A stretch of DNA of 64,000 bases, taken from Neckera pumila (lineage: Eukaryota; Streptophyta; Bryopsida; Hypnales; Neckeraceae). Where the stretch lies: the NCBI GenBank assembly GCA_963969595.1, contig OZ018408.1, positions 18,969,823 to 19,033,822 on the forward strand, in the 5' to 3' direction. A program made the position numbers and the translations under genes. Position 1 is the stretch's first letter. Each line of letters opens with the position of its first letter. This document shows, piece by piece, positions 36,994-48,022 of the stretch. The notes under the pieces are model-generated. The model was not told the DNA's origin. It did no database searches and was given only the letters and a program-made list of their open reading frames with translations.

Positions 36994-38367
36994 CACCACG
37001 TGCAAATTTTATATGAAGGTTTCACTTTTTGAAGACCATAAAATTGATATTCCTGTTAGATCTTGTAATAAAATATCATAAATTCATGCTGAAGGTGTAT
37101 ATATACCTACATTTTGAATTGGATGCAACATTTAAGTTTGAAATTCAATATAAATTAAGAAAAAATTATTTGACAGTATGTTTGTAATGTGTCGTTGGAA
37201 AGCAAACAAGGTCTAGTTTCATGTCTAGAAAAGATTTTTTTTAAATCATTGTACAAGGTAGACATCAGCCCTTTTTTAAGTGGCGAAAAAATGCCAAATG
37301 GAAAAATTATTTAGGGAGAGTTCTATAAAGTAGCCAAAAGTGGGTAAATTCAAAAAAAAATTGTGCCAGAAACTTACCGGGCGCCACCCTTCGATTGCCA
37401 CTGTTGGATGAGGACTCACAGTCCTGTCGCCTCCTCTAGTTCTCATGATGTCCCTTCTTGCGTACTGATGCCGCCAGATAGCAAAATCTCAGCCAGAGAT
37501 TTGAAACCCTAGTGCCAGATTTGAGAGGCCCAAGCTACAGCCAACGCCCTTGCGCCACCTCTTATTCGCCAGGACAAATCATTGTACAAAGTAGTGCTTG
37601 TTATTGTTTGGTTTTTCAAGACCGAGGTGTTTGTACTCTATACTCAAAACTTATCTTCATGCACTCCTGGAGATGATGAGCGGGAGTGGAAACCATTTTG
37701 CCACTAGAAATTGGTACTTGGTTACAATGGAGGTCATGGAGCACTGGTTCAACACGATGGTGGTTCAGTGATTTTGCGTGGAATTGTGGAGCTCAATTCT
37801 CCTCTGAATTCAGTGCATTGTTATATATATATTCTATACACATTGAAGGAAGTCTTCTTCATCTGCATGTGCGCTGATCTCATGCATGGTGTTCTTTGCT
37901 CTACCTAATTGAGCGTGGAGCTTTGTAGATTGGAATCTTTGCTATCGACGAACGTGCTAAGTTCCTAACTGCTGTGTGATCTCTGCTTCGAAGTTCTAGT
38001 TTCGCATCTGATTTGTCCTGCGATCTTCTGCTTGAAGTTCTAGTTTCGGATGTGCTTTGTCCTACGATCTTCGTGGTCCCTCGGCTCTTTAGGTCAAGGT
38101 GCTTTTTTTCTTGCTAGTAATTAGTTTCTAATCTGTTGGAGTGCAAAATTCAGATCACATCTTGCAAGACTGCCTATTTGACAATTCTTGAATTTGTCGA
38201 CGTTGGTCATTCTGTATTGTGGTTCCTGGTTCCTGCACTGTTATAAGGAATTGCTGTTGGTAAAGCCGTTTGGGAGTTAGACATTCAGTAGTCAGTTCAC
38301 AAGTGTTACCTCAAGGCTGCTTGATCCTAGGATTAGGGTAGTCCAGTTCTGGAGTTTGCATTTTGTC
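36994..38367. other. 5' flank of the hAT transposase remnant
   Basis: AT-rich to about 37370, then less AT-rich to 38367 with splice-like and leader-like sequence but no recognised protein. The hAT element's left terminus and 8-bp target duplication could not be found. Confidence 0.35.
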
Positions 38368-41204
38368 ATGGTGTCCACAGGGTTGGCGTTGTTCCGTTAC
38401 TATAATCGTCTTCCTTCCACAGGGTCATCGTCTTCTTCTGGGATCACCCCAACCGAGTTGTTGTCTAGGTCAAATGCCCCCACTTCGTTTGAGTCCATTG
38501 CGGCTTGCTTCAAAAGTGTACGCAATGGAGGCTCGAGTCAGAGTAGAGGCTTCTCTGTTTGTAAGTCTCTTAAAAAGAGAAAGGCAAGCTTTCAGACAAC
38601 AAAACGGCGTAGATCAAATACGGCTGTTGTTTTACTACCATCGGATGCTTTGCTTGTCGCAGTGGTCCATGTGCCTTTAGGATCAGATTCTGTCATACAT
38701 GTCATTGCTTTATCATCGGATGCATCTACTGCGACTGTGGAGAATGCTGTGACCGCAAAAGTTGAGAGAGCTCGGAAAGGAAAGAGTAAGCTACCTGTTG
38801 TGGAGGAGGTTGACAACCTCTTTGACGATGAATTCATTCCAGAGGTGAAAGCGAAGAACCAAAGAAGAGCTACAAAGCAACGAGGAAGTTTCAGGAGACG
38901 TGGGCGGCTCGATTGCCGTGGGCAGAGCTCTTTAGAGGTTCTAACGGTTTGTTTGAGTCTGTAAAATGTATTGTTTGTTCACAGATTACAGGGAAGCCGG
39001 AGATTCTTGAACCTAAGTGGGACACTCTCAGCAAGCATAGTGGCAAGCGTAAGACAACCAAGAATATGCCTCAGGGCATCAAGAAAGGAAAATGGTATAT
39101 TGCCAAAAATTGCAAGCATCTAAGGTATGAGAGGATCTTTGCATCACGGAACACCGTATCAGTTGCAGAATAGCTTGCTGTGGTTAAAGGCAAGCAAGCA
39201 AGCAAGAGAATCCAATTTGCAACGATTCTCCACCTGCTTCAAGAAGGGCGACCGATGCTGGAGTATACAGCGCTGCTACCTTTGCTCACCTTCTTGGAGG
39301 TGAGTCTAATCGAATTCCTTCTCCCATCTGCTACATGTTATTGCGGTTTAGGGTTTGTTTGTTTCATGGTGCTTGCATTAAGCTGCATGTCTGGAATTTA
39401 ACTTGTGTGGTTGTTGGCACTTGGCAAATGGAAGAAAAACGGAGTTGTGAATCAACTGCAAAAGATTTTGGCACCTCGAATGATCGGCATCCACTGCATG
39501 GTAAGTACAGAACTCTCTTTTTCAATTTGTCAATTTATTCTCCTCTTGTATTGTGCCATGCAATTGTGGGAATCTGTAGTAGGCAAAGTAATATACACCT
39601 GCATGTCTGTGTAGGCACACATGACCAATCTTGCTGTACCCACACTCAGTTCATTGCCAGTTGTTGAAAGAATTGAGGACATGCTAGCATCATTGCAAGC
39701 ATTCTTTGCCAAATCATCCAAGTGGCACTTGGAATTCATCAATTTGGCCGAGCTCATGCACTCAAAAGGGCTGAAGATATTCAGGAATGTGAAGACACGG
39801 TGGATAAGCATGCTCTCACCGGCAGTGTGAGTAATGAGCGAGTATAGGGTGCTCATTGTGAAGATGTCCTTGGATTCCCAACGACTTGTGGAAGACAATG
39901 TGGGGGGGCGGCCTAAACGAAAGGTCGATAAAAAGTTGATGGAGATAGCACGCAAGAATTTGGACCACCTCTGTGATATCCAGATTTTACTTGGGTTGTC
40001 TGGCTTGTTGCCTTTACTGAAGTGCGTGCACTCCTTGATGCAGTTTGCACAAGGGCGAGATGTTTTTGTCTGTGACTATATATCTGCAATTCAAATGTGT
40101 ATAGCTGAGGTGTGCTCCTTCTACCTTGACAACAAGACTGCATTTACCCAGGGCATTTTTTGGAACTTCAAGGGGCTTATGCATGTAAAGCACGTTGCCA
40201 TACCTATGGGCTAGGTGCAGAGCGCGTTCAATTTGAACGTGGACGTAGCGGAGGTCCTACACTTCACTCCCACCGCGCACAGTATCCCAGCTACCCATAG
40301 ATGGATAGACAATGAATTCAATGCTCCTGTGACAAGGAAGGTGTATGCCGGCATTGTTCTTGATGTCAATAAGCTGTGCAGAGGTGAGTACCTTACTGCC
40401 CTTTGTCATTTGTTTAGTTGCATTTTTGGTCTTCCTTTGGTTGCGTTTTTGGTCTTTGTTTTTGACATCTAACCCTGGAACCTGCTTTTTTTTCACAGAG
40501 GCAACAACAAAACTCATAGCCGAGTTGGAGGGACGTTTTCCTTCGTTGGCTCTCATGGACGCGTTCGGCTTTGTTTACCCCCAGTATTGGTTACTGGAAT
40601 CTGCTGAGGCCGACTTTGAGAAGCATTTGCCGTTATCAAAGAACAGTATGGAGTGCCGAAGATGTTTGACCTTCCCAAGAAGAGGCAAGCCTGCGAGGTT
40701 GCGGTGGACGGTGTGCTTGAAAGTGCGGCAACAACAGAGCAAGTGGATGCACCCGCAATGGAAAAGGAGGACGTGCCTCCAAGGGGAAAGCAGCCAAAGG
40801 GAAGAGAAGCACCCCCTGTGCTCTCAATTCATAAACTTGACAAACAAGCGTACATGTTCAAGATTGCCATGAAGGCCAACTGCCACGCAGCCATGCAACG
40901 AGAACTCCCATTCAATCCTCTGACGCGGCTTTGGTGTCAAATTGAGGCCAGCGGCCTGCTTTGTCATAAGTTGTCGGAGTACCTGAAGGTTGTGGAGCTC
41001 GCGGTTGTGACCGTTCTTAGAAGCGTTGAGGACGAGTGCACCTTTTCATCACTTAGCCTCATGAAGAACAAGCTCCGTAATCGCTTGTCTACACATCTCC
41101 CGCTTGTAGTGGGGATGCATGCGTAGGAGTTCTACGGCCTCTACAACTTCCCATACGATGTAGCATACAATGAGTGGACGAGTTCTTTGAGGAAGCGAGA
41201 CTAA
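38368..41204 (+). pseudogene. hAT-superfamily transposase, decayed
   Basis: Reads as a hAT transposase once stops and frameshifts are ignored. The N-terminal Ser/Lys-rich region starts at an ATG at 38368. A zinc-finger-like block (VKCIVCSQITGKPEILEPKW, then SKHSGKRK) is near 38962-39060. The core includes RNVKTRWISMLSPAV and WHLEFINLAELMHSKGLKIF (39720-39827), PATHRWIDNEFNAPVTRKVY and RFPSLALMDAFGF. The C-terminal dimerisation block has VLRSVEDECTFSSLSLMKNK, RLSTHLP and FYGLYNFPYDVAYNEW. In-frame stops lie at 39171 (TAG), 39828 (TGA), 40212 (TAG) and 41124 (TAG). Frameshifts are near 38845 and 40640. Probable introns follow a donor at 39301 and lie around 40385-40500. It cannot encode an active enzyme. 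Cut-and-paste DNA transposition is the family function. Confidence 0.8.
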
Positions 41205-43719
41205 TTTTTGTGTTGTGGGTTTTGTGCAGGGCATGTCTATGATGAAATTTAACGGGGTCTAAGGGCTATTGGGCACCGGCTGAAGAATCCCGGTTCACCA
41301 GTTTCTTAATGTCCCTTCAGTTTTCTCCTTTGAAGTATGTAGTGTACACTTTGGGTTACAAAGTGTCAAGTCTTTGCAGTTGCTGTATAATGTATTGCCT
41401 TTTGCTTGTTTGCTGGTATTGTCGAGTAGGTTGTTGGTCTTGCGTTGCTCTCTGTTTCGGATTATTCTTCATGTATGCCTCTTTCCTTGGCTGTCTGCTT
41501 GAGTGTTACTGCTTCTTTGGCCGTCTGCTTGAATATCAATGCTTCCTTCCATCATATCGTTTTTTTTATTTTTTTGATTCATAGACAAAGAGAATCTGGT
41601 GAACCAGGATCGGAGACTGAGACTCCGACTACGGCAGCTATTTGAATTTTGAGCTATGAACTTTTATCAATTTTCTCCCTTTTGGACTGTCGCCAATTTC
41701 TCTCATACTGATTTGGTTATCGCCAAATTCTATGTGAATTTGTGGCAAGTTTGTTTTCAGTGTCGCCAACTAGTGGCTGAGATATATTTAGAGTGTTGCC
41801 AAGTAGTGGAAAAAAAGTTATTGTAGCGCCAGAAATGCTGTCAGAAAATTGGGAGTACCCAAAAGTGATTCGCTTAAAAAAATTGGTTGAAGCCAATGAT
41901 TCACTTCCAAAATGTCCAATGTTGCCACCAGAGCTCTAAACCGAAAATCTTAAGAAAAACTCTAGTAGACATATCTGTTCTTGCCTTGCACCTAATTTTG
42001 TTTTCATGCACTCATAAAGTACATTCTAGAAAAGAAAACGTGCACCACTATTGCATGAGGGAGCAATTCTTAAAGTGATGGGAATGGATCTATCTTACCT
42101 ATGAGGTCCCTAAGTAATGCGTAAAATTGCCAACCTTATGCCTTGCAATACGTAAATTTTTTTACTAAGTACACTAAAATTTGAAAAATTACAAAATTTA
42201 TTGGGTGCTTCCAAAATTTGACATAAATTAGGAGCACCCAAAAGTGCCTCTTTTTCTTGTGCTCTCATCTCCAAGTGACAAATGAGAGAAAAAATCGATT
42301 ACATTGTTAGTGGCTTCAAGAGTAATCCAAACCAATTTGTTTCATAATTTTCCAATATTTGGTTAATATTCTGCACATTGTTGGCGTTGAAAGCATTAGC
42401 TACTGGACTCCACCCATATAGACCCCCTCAAGTGAAGCATAAAATGTTTCAACTCTCATTGATTGCTCATGAAAACTTGTAGCAAAATCTGGTGATATTA
42501 TGAGATTATTTCAACCCTTTTCTATTCCTTCCAAACCTTGGTGACAAATGGAAGGTGGCATATTGGATGTTCCTCCCTTACCACAACACCAATATGCTCT
42601 TCCACTCTCTATAGTTGAAATTTATATTTATTGTTCTTCAAAATATTGTTCCCTTTGGAGACATAGAACATTTTGAAAACTATATTTCAAACAAACCATA
42701 AGAAAAAAAAGCAAGCACCTACAATGACAAACAAAACCGAATACTAATCTAGAACGTTTTCATTCAAACAACCATACCATAAGCATAAGTGAACAAAGTC
42801 CAAAAGTGTGTATACAAAAGTTGTAGTGAACGACATATTATACGTTATCATGGAAGTTTGAAGAAAAAATTATTTGTGAATTGAAAGAAAATCAATTTCA
42901 AAGTTAGCCATGTCTAAAACTTAGTTTTGTTCAACATGATTTGAAATTACTTTATTTTTGTCAATTTTTTCTTAGAACCCCGAAAAAACTTTTTGGGCCT
43001 TGGTATGTTAGTATACATCATTTCAAATTGTTGTACACAAAAATTGAAGGAAAGTGACATGTATAGAATTTAAAATACCAACAGTTTGACTAACAAACAA
43101 ATGAAGTTGGTTCTCACAATACTTGATTTTTTTTGGAATTGAGGAGATGGATGGCATTAGGCATTATTGAGAGTGTATAGGTTGCAATATGGACCATTGT
43201 TACTTTTTAATGTCCTTCCAATTGAAATATTTGTTGAATTGGACATTGCATTCAATTTATATTTCATAGCTGTATAATGCGTTTTTAAATTCAATATCTT
43301 TGTCCAAAGACTAGAGTTCATGATGCACATAGTTGATCCAACAAATCCCCAAGAAAATAAATTATCATTGTCAATATCATAAAAAAAAACTGCCAAATTG
43401 ATGAACGTCAGTGTAATTTTTGGCAGATTTCAATTTTTTGACGACCATATGTTCAGATGACATCCAGGTACACCGTGACTGCGCTCTAAATGGATAAAAT
43501 TCGAAACTTGTGAGTCTATTCCACGAAATGTCAGGACCCACTGCAGCTTACGTCCGCAAACAGCACGAAAAAGCCAATGACACAATTCAGTCCAATACAG
43601 AACCAATATTCCAAATGATACAGGCTTCAAAGGACTATCAAAATCTACAGTCCCCACAGGAACAATCGAACATATTCAAACAACGCCCGCACCCCACCAC
43701 CCAAAAAGAACATATCACA
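41205..43719. other. gene-free spacer (3' side of hAT remnant)
   Basis: No recognisable gene. A 91-codon plus-strand Cys/Phe-rich frame at 41309-41584 is a low-complexity artefact of TG-rich DNA. The hAT right terminus was not located. Confidence 0.35.
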
Positions 43720-43925
43720 ACTTTTGATATCAAACTCTGGTAATATCATTCAAAGAATATGAAGAATACATGAATCGCCAACAACTCGAGGCGGCAATTC
43801 AAAATCTGAGAAAAAAACCTACGCACTAAAGAGGTGGGAAACGTGGAGAAAAAACTCCCACAACCTGCTCATCCATCGCTCATTACCCTTGTTCGCCTCA
43901 CATCAATTCCAGGGTCGGCCGCACG
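43720..43925 (-). repeat. diverged 3' flank of BiP copy B
   Basis: Aligns in reverse with 31278-31485 through shared AACTCGAGGCGG and ATACATGAATCGCCA, but with many substitutions and indels, in contrast to the near-identity starting at 43926. Short open frames at 43430-43743 on both strands match nothing known. Confidence 0.55.
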
Positions 43926-46307
43926 TCCCTTCTGGATCCAACGAATGCAATTAATCCAAGAGCAATTGCCTAACTAATCCAAATGCCCGGGACCAACTGC
44001 CTGCCTTCAGTCCTCCGGCACCCTTCCACCGACAGGTCCAATTCCCTGGCAAACAAGGTGGGCGACTCTAAGTTACCTACAAAGAATCCTCACACTCCAA
44101 GGGCCTACAGCTCCTCGTGGCTGTCGTCGTCACTGTCGCCGTCCTCGCCTGCGGACCCAGCGGCTCCTCCCGCGGCCTGGTACAACTTCGTCACGATCGG
44201 GTTACAGATCCCCTCCACCTCCTTCAACTTCTCCACGAAGTCGTCCTTCTCCGCGCTCTGGTTGTCGTCCAGCCACTCCAAAGCCTCCTTCAGCGCCGTC
44301 TCGATCGTCTCCTTGTCCTCCGCCTCGATCTTCTCCCCCAGCTTGTCCGCCAGCTGGTTCTTCATGTTGTACACGTACGTCTCCAAACTGTTCCGCGCGT
44401 CGATCCTCTCCTTCACCTTCTTGTCCTCCTCCGCGAACTCCTCCGCCTCCTGCACCATCCGGTCGATGTCCTCCTGGCTCAGACGACCCTTGTCGTTCGT
44501 GATCACGATCTTCTCCGACTTGCCCGTGCCCTTGTCCTCCGCCTTCACGTTCAAAATGCCGTTCGCGTCGATCTCGAACGTCACCTCGATCTGAGGCACG
44601 CCGCGAGGAGCCGCAGGGATGCCCGTCAGGTCGAATTTGCCCAGCTCGTGGCAGTCCTTCGTCAAACTGCGCTCGCCCTCGAACACCTGAATCGACACCG
44701 TCGTCTGCTGGTCCTGGTACGTCGTGAACACCTGAGACTTCTTCGTCGGAATCACCGTGTTCCGCGGAATCAGCTTCGTCATCACGCCGCCCACGGTCTC
44801 GATGCCCAGCGTCAGAGGCGCCACGTCCAACAAAAGAATGTCCTTGGTCTCCTCGCCGCCCTCGCCGCTCAAAATACCGCCCTGCACCGCCGCGCCGTAA
44901 GCCACCGCCTCGTCCGGATTCACGCCCTTGTTCGGCTCCTTCCCGTCGAAGTAGTCGCGCAAAAGCTGCTGCACCTTCGGAATGCGGGTGCTGCCCCCCA
45001 CAAGCACGATCTCGTGGATCTCGCTCTTCTGCAGACCCGCGTCGTCCATCGCCTTCTTCACCGGACCCATCGTCTTGCGGAACAGGTCGTTGTTCAGCTC
45101 CTCGAAACGGGCGCGCGTCAGAGGCTCCGAGAAGTCCACGCCGTCGAAGAGAGACTCGATCTCCACACGGATCTGGTGCTGGTTGCTCAGAGCGCGCTTC
45201 GCCCTCTCCGCCTCGCGCCTCAGCTTCTGGATCGCCTTCTTGTCCTTCCCGATGTCGCGGTTGTACTTCTTCTTGATCAGCTTGATGAAGTACTCCATGA
45301 TGCGCTGGTCGAAGTCCTCGCCGCCCAGATGCGTGTCGCCGTTCGTCGACAGAACCTCGAACACGCCATTGTCGATCGTCAGCACGCTCACGTCGAACGT
45401 GCCACCGCCCAAGTCGAACACCAAGATGTTCTTCTCCCCGCCCTTCTTGTCCAGACCGTACGCGATCGCGGCCGCCGTCGGCTCGTTGATGATGCGGGCC
45501 ACGTTCAGACCCGCGATCACGCCCGCGTCCTTCGTCGCCTGACGCTGCGCGTCGTTGAAGTACGCAGGAACCGTCACCACGGCGTCCTTGATCTTCTTCC
45601 CCAAATACGCCTCCGCAGTCTCCTTCATCTTAATCAACACCATCGCGCTGATCTCCTCGGGAGTGAACACCTTCACCTCGCCATCCTTCACCTTCACCTG
45701 GATGTTCGGCTTGCCGTCCTTGTTCACGATCTTGAACGGGAACAGCTTCAGGTCCCGCTGCACCTCCTTGTCCGCGAACTTCCGACCGATCAGACGCTTC
45801 ACGTCGAACACCGTGCGCTCAGGGTTCACGGCGGCCTGGTTCTTCGCCGCCTCGCCAATCAACCGCTCGCTGTCCGTGAACGCCACCCACGACGGCGTGA
45901 TGCGGTTGCCCTGGTCGTTGGCGATGATCTCCACATGCCCGTTCTTGTACACGCCCACGCACGAGTACGTCGTGCCGAGATCGATCCCGATCACCGTGCC
46001 CAACTTCGCCGCCTCCTCCGCAGCGCCATAGCATCCCGCCACGCCAACCGCGAACAGCAAACCCAGCACCAACAACGTGTGGCGCCCCATGCTGGCCGCC
46101 CACTCCGCTGCCAATCCCGCACTCAAACCCTAACCTCAAACCGACCTCCGACAAACGAATTCCAACAATCCCAACTGACAAACAACAGAGAGGCACACCG
46201 GAGATTCACGGGGCAATAAGGCGCTCCAAGGATGGCGACGCAGTGTCGCGCAATGCAGCGGAATGCAAAGCGAGAGACTAGTGAAGCAATTGATGAAGGC
46301 GACTCTG
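43926..46307 (-). repeat. BiP homogenised tract, copy B (2382 bp)
   Basis: Reverse complement of 28896-31277 with equal length. Paired coordinates sum to 75203 throughout. The one observed difference is C at 44753 (codon V446 GTG, against GTA at 30450). Confidence 0.85.
44105..46090 (-). CDS. BIP: BiP (ER-lumenal Hsp70), copy B, intronless, 661 aa
   Basis: Inverted duplicate of copy A encoding an identical protein: signal peptide beginning [29 protein letters not shown] and [17 protein letters not shown] phosphate-binding motifs, and HEEL at the C-terminus. The start codon is at 46088-46090, chosen as for copy A. The signal peptide and retrieval signal place the chaperone in the ER lumen. 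No introns and no disabling change, so it should be functional. Its promoter differs from that of copy A, so the two genes may differ in expression although the proteins are the same. The 12.6 kb between the copies holds the hAT remnant and P elements. Confidence 0.97.
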   Translation of the reverse strand: MGRHTLLVLGLLFAVGVAGCYGAAEEAAKLGTVIGIDLGTTYSCVGVYKNGHVEIIANDQGNRITPSWVAFTDSERLIGEAAKNQAAVNPERTVFDVKRLIGRKFADKEVQRDLKLFPFKIVNKDGKPNIQVKVKDGEVKVFTPEEISAMVLIKMKETAEAYLGKKIKDAVVTVPAYFNDAQRQATKDAGVIAGLNVARIINEPTAAAIAYGLDKKGGEKNILVFDLGGGTFDVSVLTIDNGVFEVLSTNGDTHLGGEDFDQRIMEYFIKLIKKKYNRDIGKDKKAIQKLRREAERAKRALSNQHQIRVEIESLFDGVDFSEPLTRARFEELNNDLFRKTMGPVKKAMDDAGLQKSEIHEIVLVGGSTRIPKVQQLLRDYFDGKEPNKGVNPDEAVAYGAAVQGGILSGEGGEETKDILLLDVAPLTLGIETVGGVMTKLIPRNTVIPTKKSQVFTTYQDQQTTVSIQVFEGERSLTKDCHELGKFDLTGIPAAPRGVPQIEVTFEIDANGILNVKAEDKGTGKSEKIVITNDKGRLSQEDIDRMVQEAEEFAEEDKKVKERIDARNSLETYVYNMKNQLADKLGEKIEAEDKETIETALKEALEWLDDNQSAEKDDFVEKLKEVEGICNPIVTKLYQAAGGAAGSAGEDGDSDDDSHEEL

Positions 46308-46592
46308 CTCCAGGAAACAAAGAGCAGGTAGAGCTAATATGAAGATGTTTAGGGCTCGGCACGCGCAGTGGTTCTGGAAATTTCTCCTCATGTGACACAA
46401 GTCAGCTGGTGGGGGATGGCGGTGTGAACGGGCGCGCGTGGCTTCGTTATCTGATTGGGCCAGAGATTCGTTTCCATGTCAGGTGAGGCAGCCATTGGTC
46501 GAAAGGGGGCCCGATCGCGTCACGGGCCCTTTCCTGGCTCTCTATTGGTGCTCACTCGTCAACAATCGACGCGGCAGGTGCCAGCTTGGCGT
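46308..46592 (-). promoter_or_regulatory. BiP copy B promoter and distal leader, with CCAAT-N12-CCACG
   Basis: On the minus strand, CCAAT (46454-46458) is followed after exactly 12 bases by CCACG (46437-46441). The 12 spacer bases differ from copy A in half their positions while the spacing is kept. TGACGCG is at 46516-46522, and a conserved distal block lies at 46542-46592. The region between CCACG and the leader is shorter than in copy A and mostly diverged. UPR control is inferred. Confidence 0.55.
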
Positions 46593-47253
46593 AGAAGGAC
46601 GCCCTCTACCGTACGTTCAAGTCAGTTTCATAACTAATTAGGGGAAAATTGAAACATTGATGTAAATATGAAACATTGTTCAACTATTTCTGAAAATCTG
46701 GGAAAATTTGATTGCTGGCAGTTTTGAAAATCTGGAAAATTATTCTTAAGAAAATTTAGAAAAAGGAATGCGTTTGAGCATGACTAGAAAAACTCAATCC
46801 ATTTCATCAAATTGGGTTTAGAGGTTCATGAGGACTAACATGTTGTTAGGAAAATCAATTGAATAGTTGAAATCCCAAAATTAAATATTTTTTTATACTT
46901 GGATGTTAGCTGTGACCTAAATGTTTGGCATCATGTTTGTAGTGCAATATCATGTTCTTTGTTGAGGCCACCACCAAGAAGCCCATTGCACTCTTTATTT
47001 TTTATTTTTCATTTCATTGATTTTTCCAACAAAAGAAGACTAATAAAAGCTATTAGGAATGGTTCAACTATTTATCTTCAAGTCCCAATTCTTCAAGTCT
47101 TGGTTCAAGGCCAAATTTCCAACTTTCTTGGATTGTAAAAGGTGAAAAAACAAATATTAAATATGGAATTTGGGACTTTATAGTGTGAAGGTCAAAGGCC
47201 AAAGTCCAAACTCTAAGTTTTATTTTTTTCTCAAGGATTAAATTATGTAGCAA
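46593..47253. other. gene-free spacer
   Basis: AT-rich with no recognisable gene. Confidence 0.4.
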
Positions 47254-47915
47254 CTAACCCCTAAGTTCTCAAACGACCCATTTTTTGGTTGCTATCTAAC
47301 TTTAGGCAGGTTTTTCAGGCAAAAAAAAACATTTTGCAATTATTTTTATTTTTTGCAAAAGATTGGGTTGTCTTTCAATATTTACTGGTGTTACCCTGTG
47401 CCGTTGGCCCAATTTTCATCTACTCCCGGTTCCACTCCTGGTTCTACTTCCGATTCTACTCCCAGTTCTACTCCTGGTTCCACTCCCAGTACCAAGAACG
47501 CCACCAAAATCAAAGTAAAAATAATTTTCTAATTTTTTAATCAATAAATACTTTGCAATTCAATAACTTTTGCACCACCGCTCCAAACGCCACAAAACCA
47601 AGCCGGTGCACCCCTCCTCGGCGAGAGCTTTCCGACGGTACCAAGCACGCGGCCGGGGGACGCACGGTCAGGAAGTTGTCCACGCTACAAACAAAACAGA
47701 ACAAAACAAAACAAAACAAACAAACAAACAAACAAACAGCCTCATTTAAGGTATTGAGATTCAAAACTGAGATTGCTACGATCAAACAAAAAGTATAAAA
47801 GAAATAGCACAAAGTGTTTAGAATTTGCTTATTGTTAAAAAACTAGTTATTTGGAAAAAGTGTTGTTGTTCTCATTACTTAATCTTATGCATTTTTTCAC
47901 AAATCAATAGAAAAA
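47254..47915. mobile_element. P14: partial type D TTAA-class element interrupted by R2
   Basis: The left end is CTAA then CCCCTAAGTTCTCAAACGAC, matching the reversed right end of P8. The sequence follows P8 (GTCTTTCAATATTTA), is broken by R2 at about 47384-47754, then resumes (GAAATAGCACAAAGTGTTTAG, ATGCATTTTTTCACAAATC) to about 47915. The far terminus is missing. Confidence 0.6.
47384..47754 (+). repeat. R2: copy of repeat R inserted in P14
   Basis: About 370 bp: ACCCTGTGCCGTTGGCCC, six 12-bp units of TCCNGTTCYAC type (about 47422-47495), a GC-rich core with CCGGTGCACCCCTCCTCGG, (CAAA)n, and CCTCATTTAAGG. Comparison with the empty site in P8 shows it is a discrete insertion. No protein is encoded. 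A SINE-like or other non-autonomous origin is possible. Confidence 0.72.
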
Positions 47916-48022
47916 TATCAACCTATTAGGACCTTATATGTTGTTTTTATCTTCTTCTTATATTCAATAGAAATTTCAACCTATTAGGACCTTATATGTT
48001 GTTTTTTTCTGCCTTTTATATT
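47905..48022. repeat. two-copy tandem duplication, about 60-bp unit
   Basis: CAACCTATTAGGACCTTATA and its surroundings occur twice in direct orientation (near 47918 and 47978), with adjoining TTGTTTTT and TTATATTCAA segments. Confidence 0.75.

Noticed and set aside
41309..41645. 91-codon Cys/Phe-rich plus-strand frame after the hAT remnant
   Set aside because: Low-complexity TG- and TTC-rich DNA. The overlapping frame is also open and neither has motifs.
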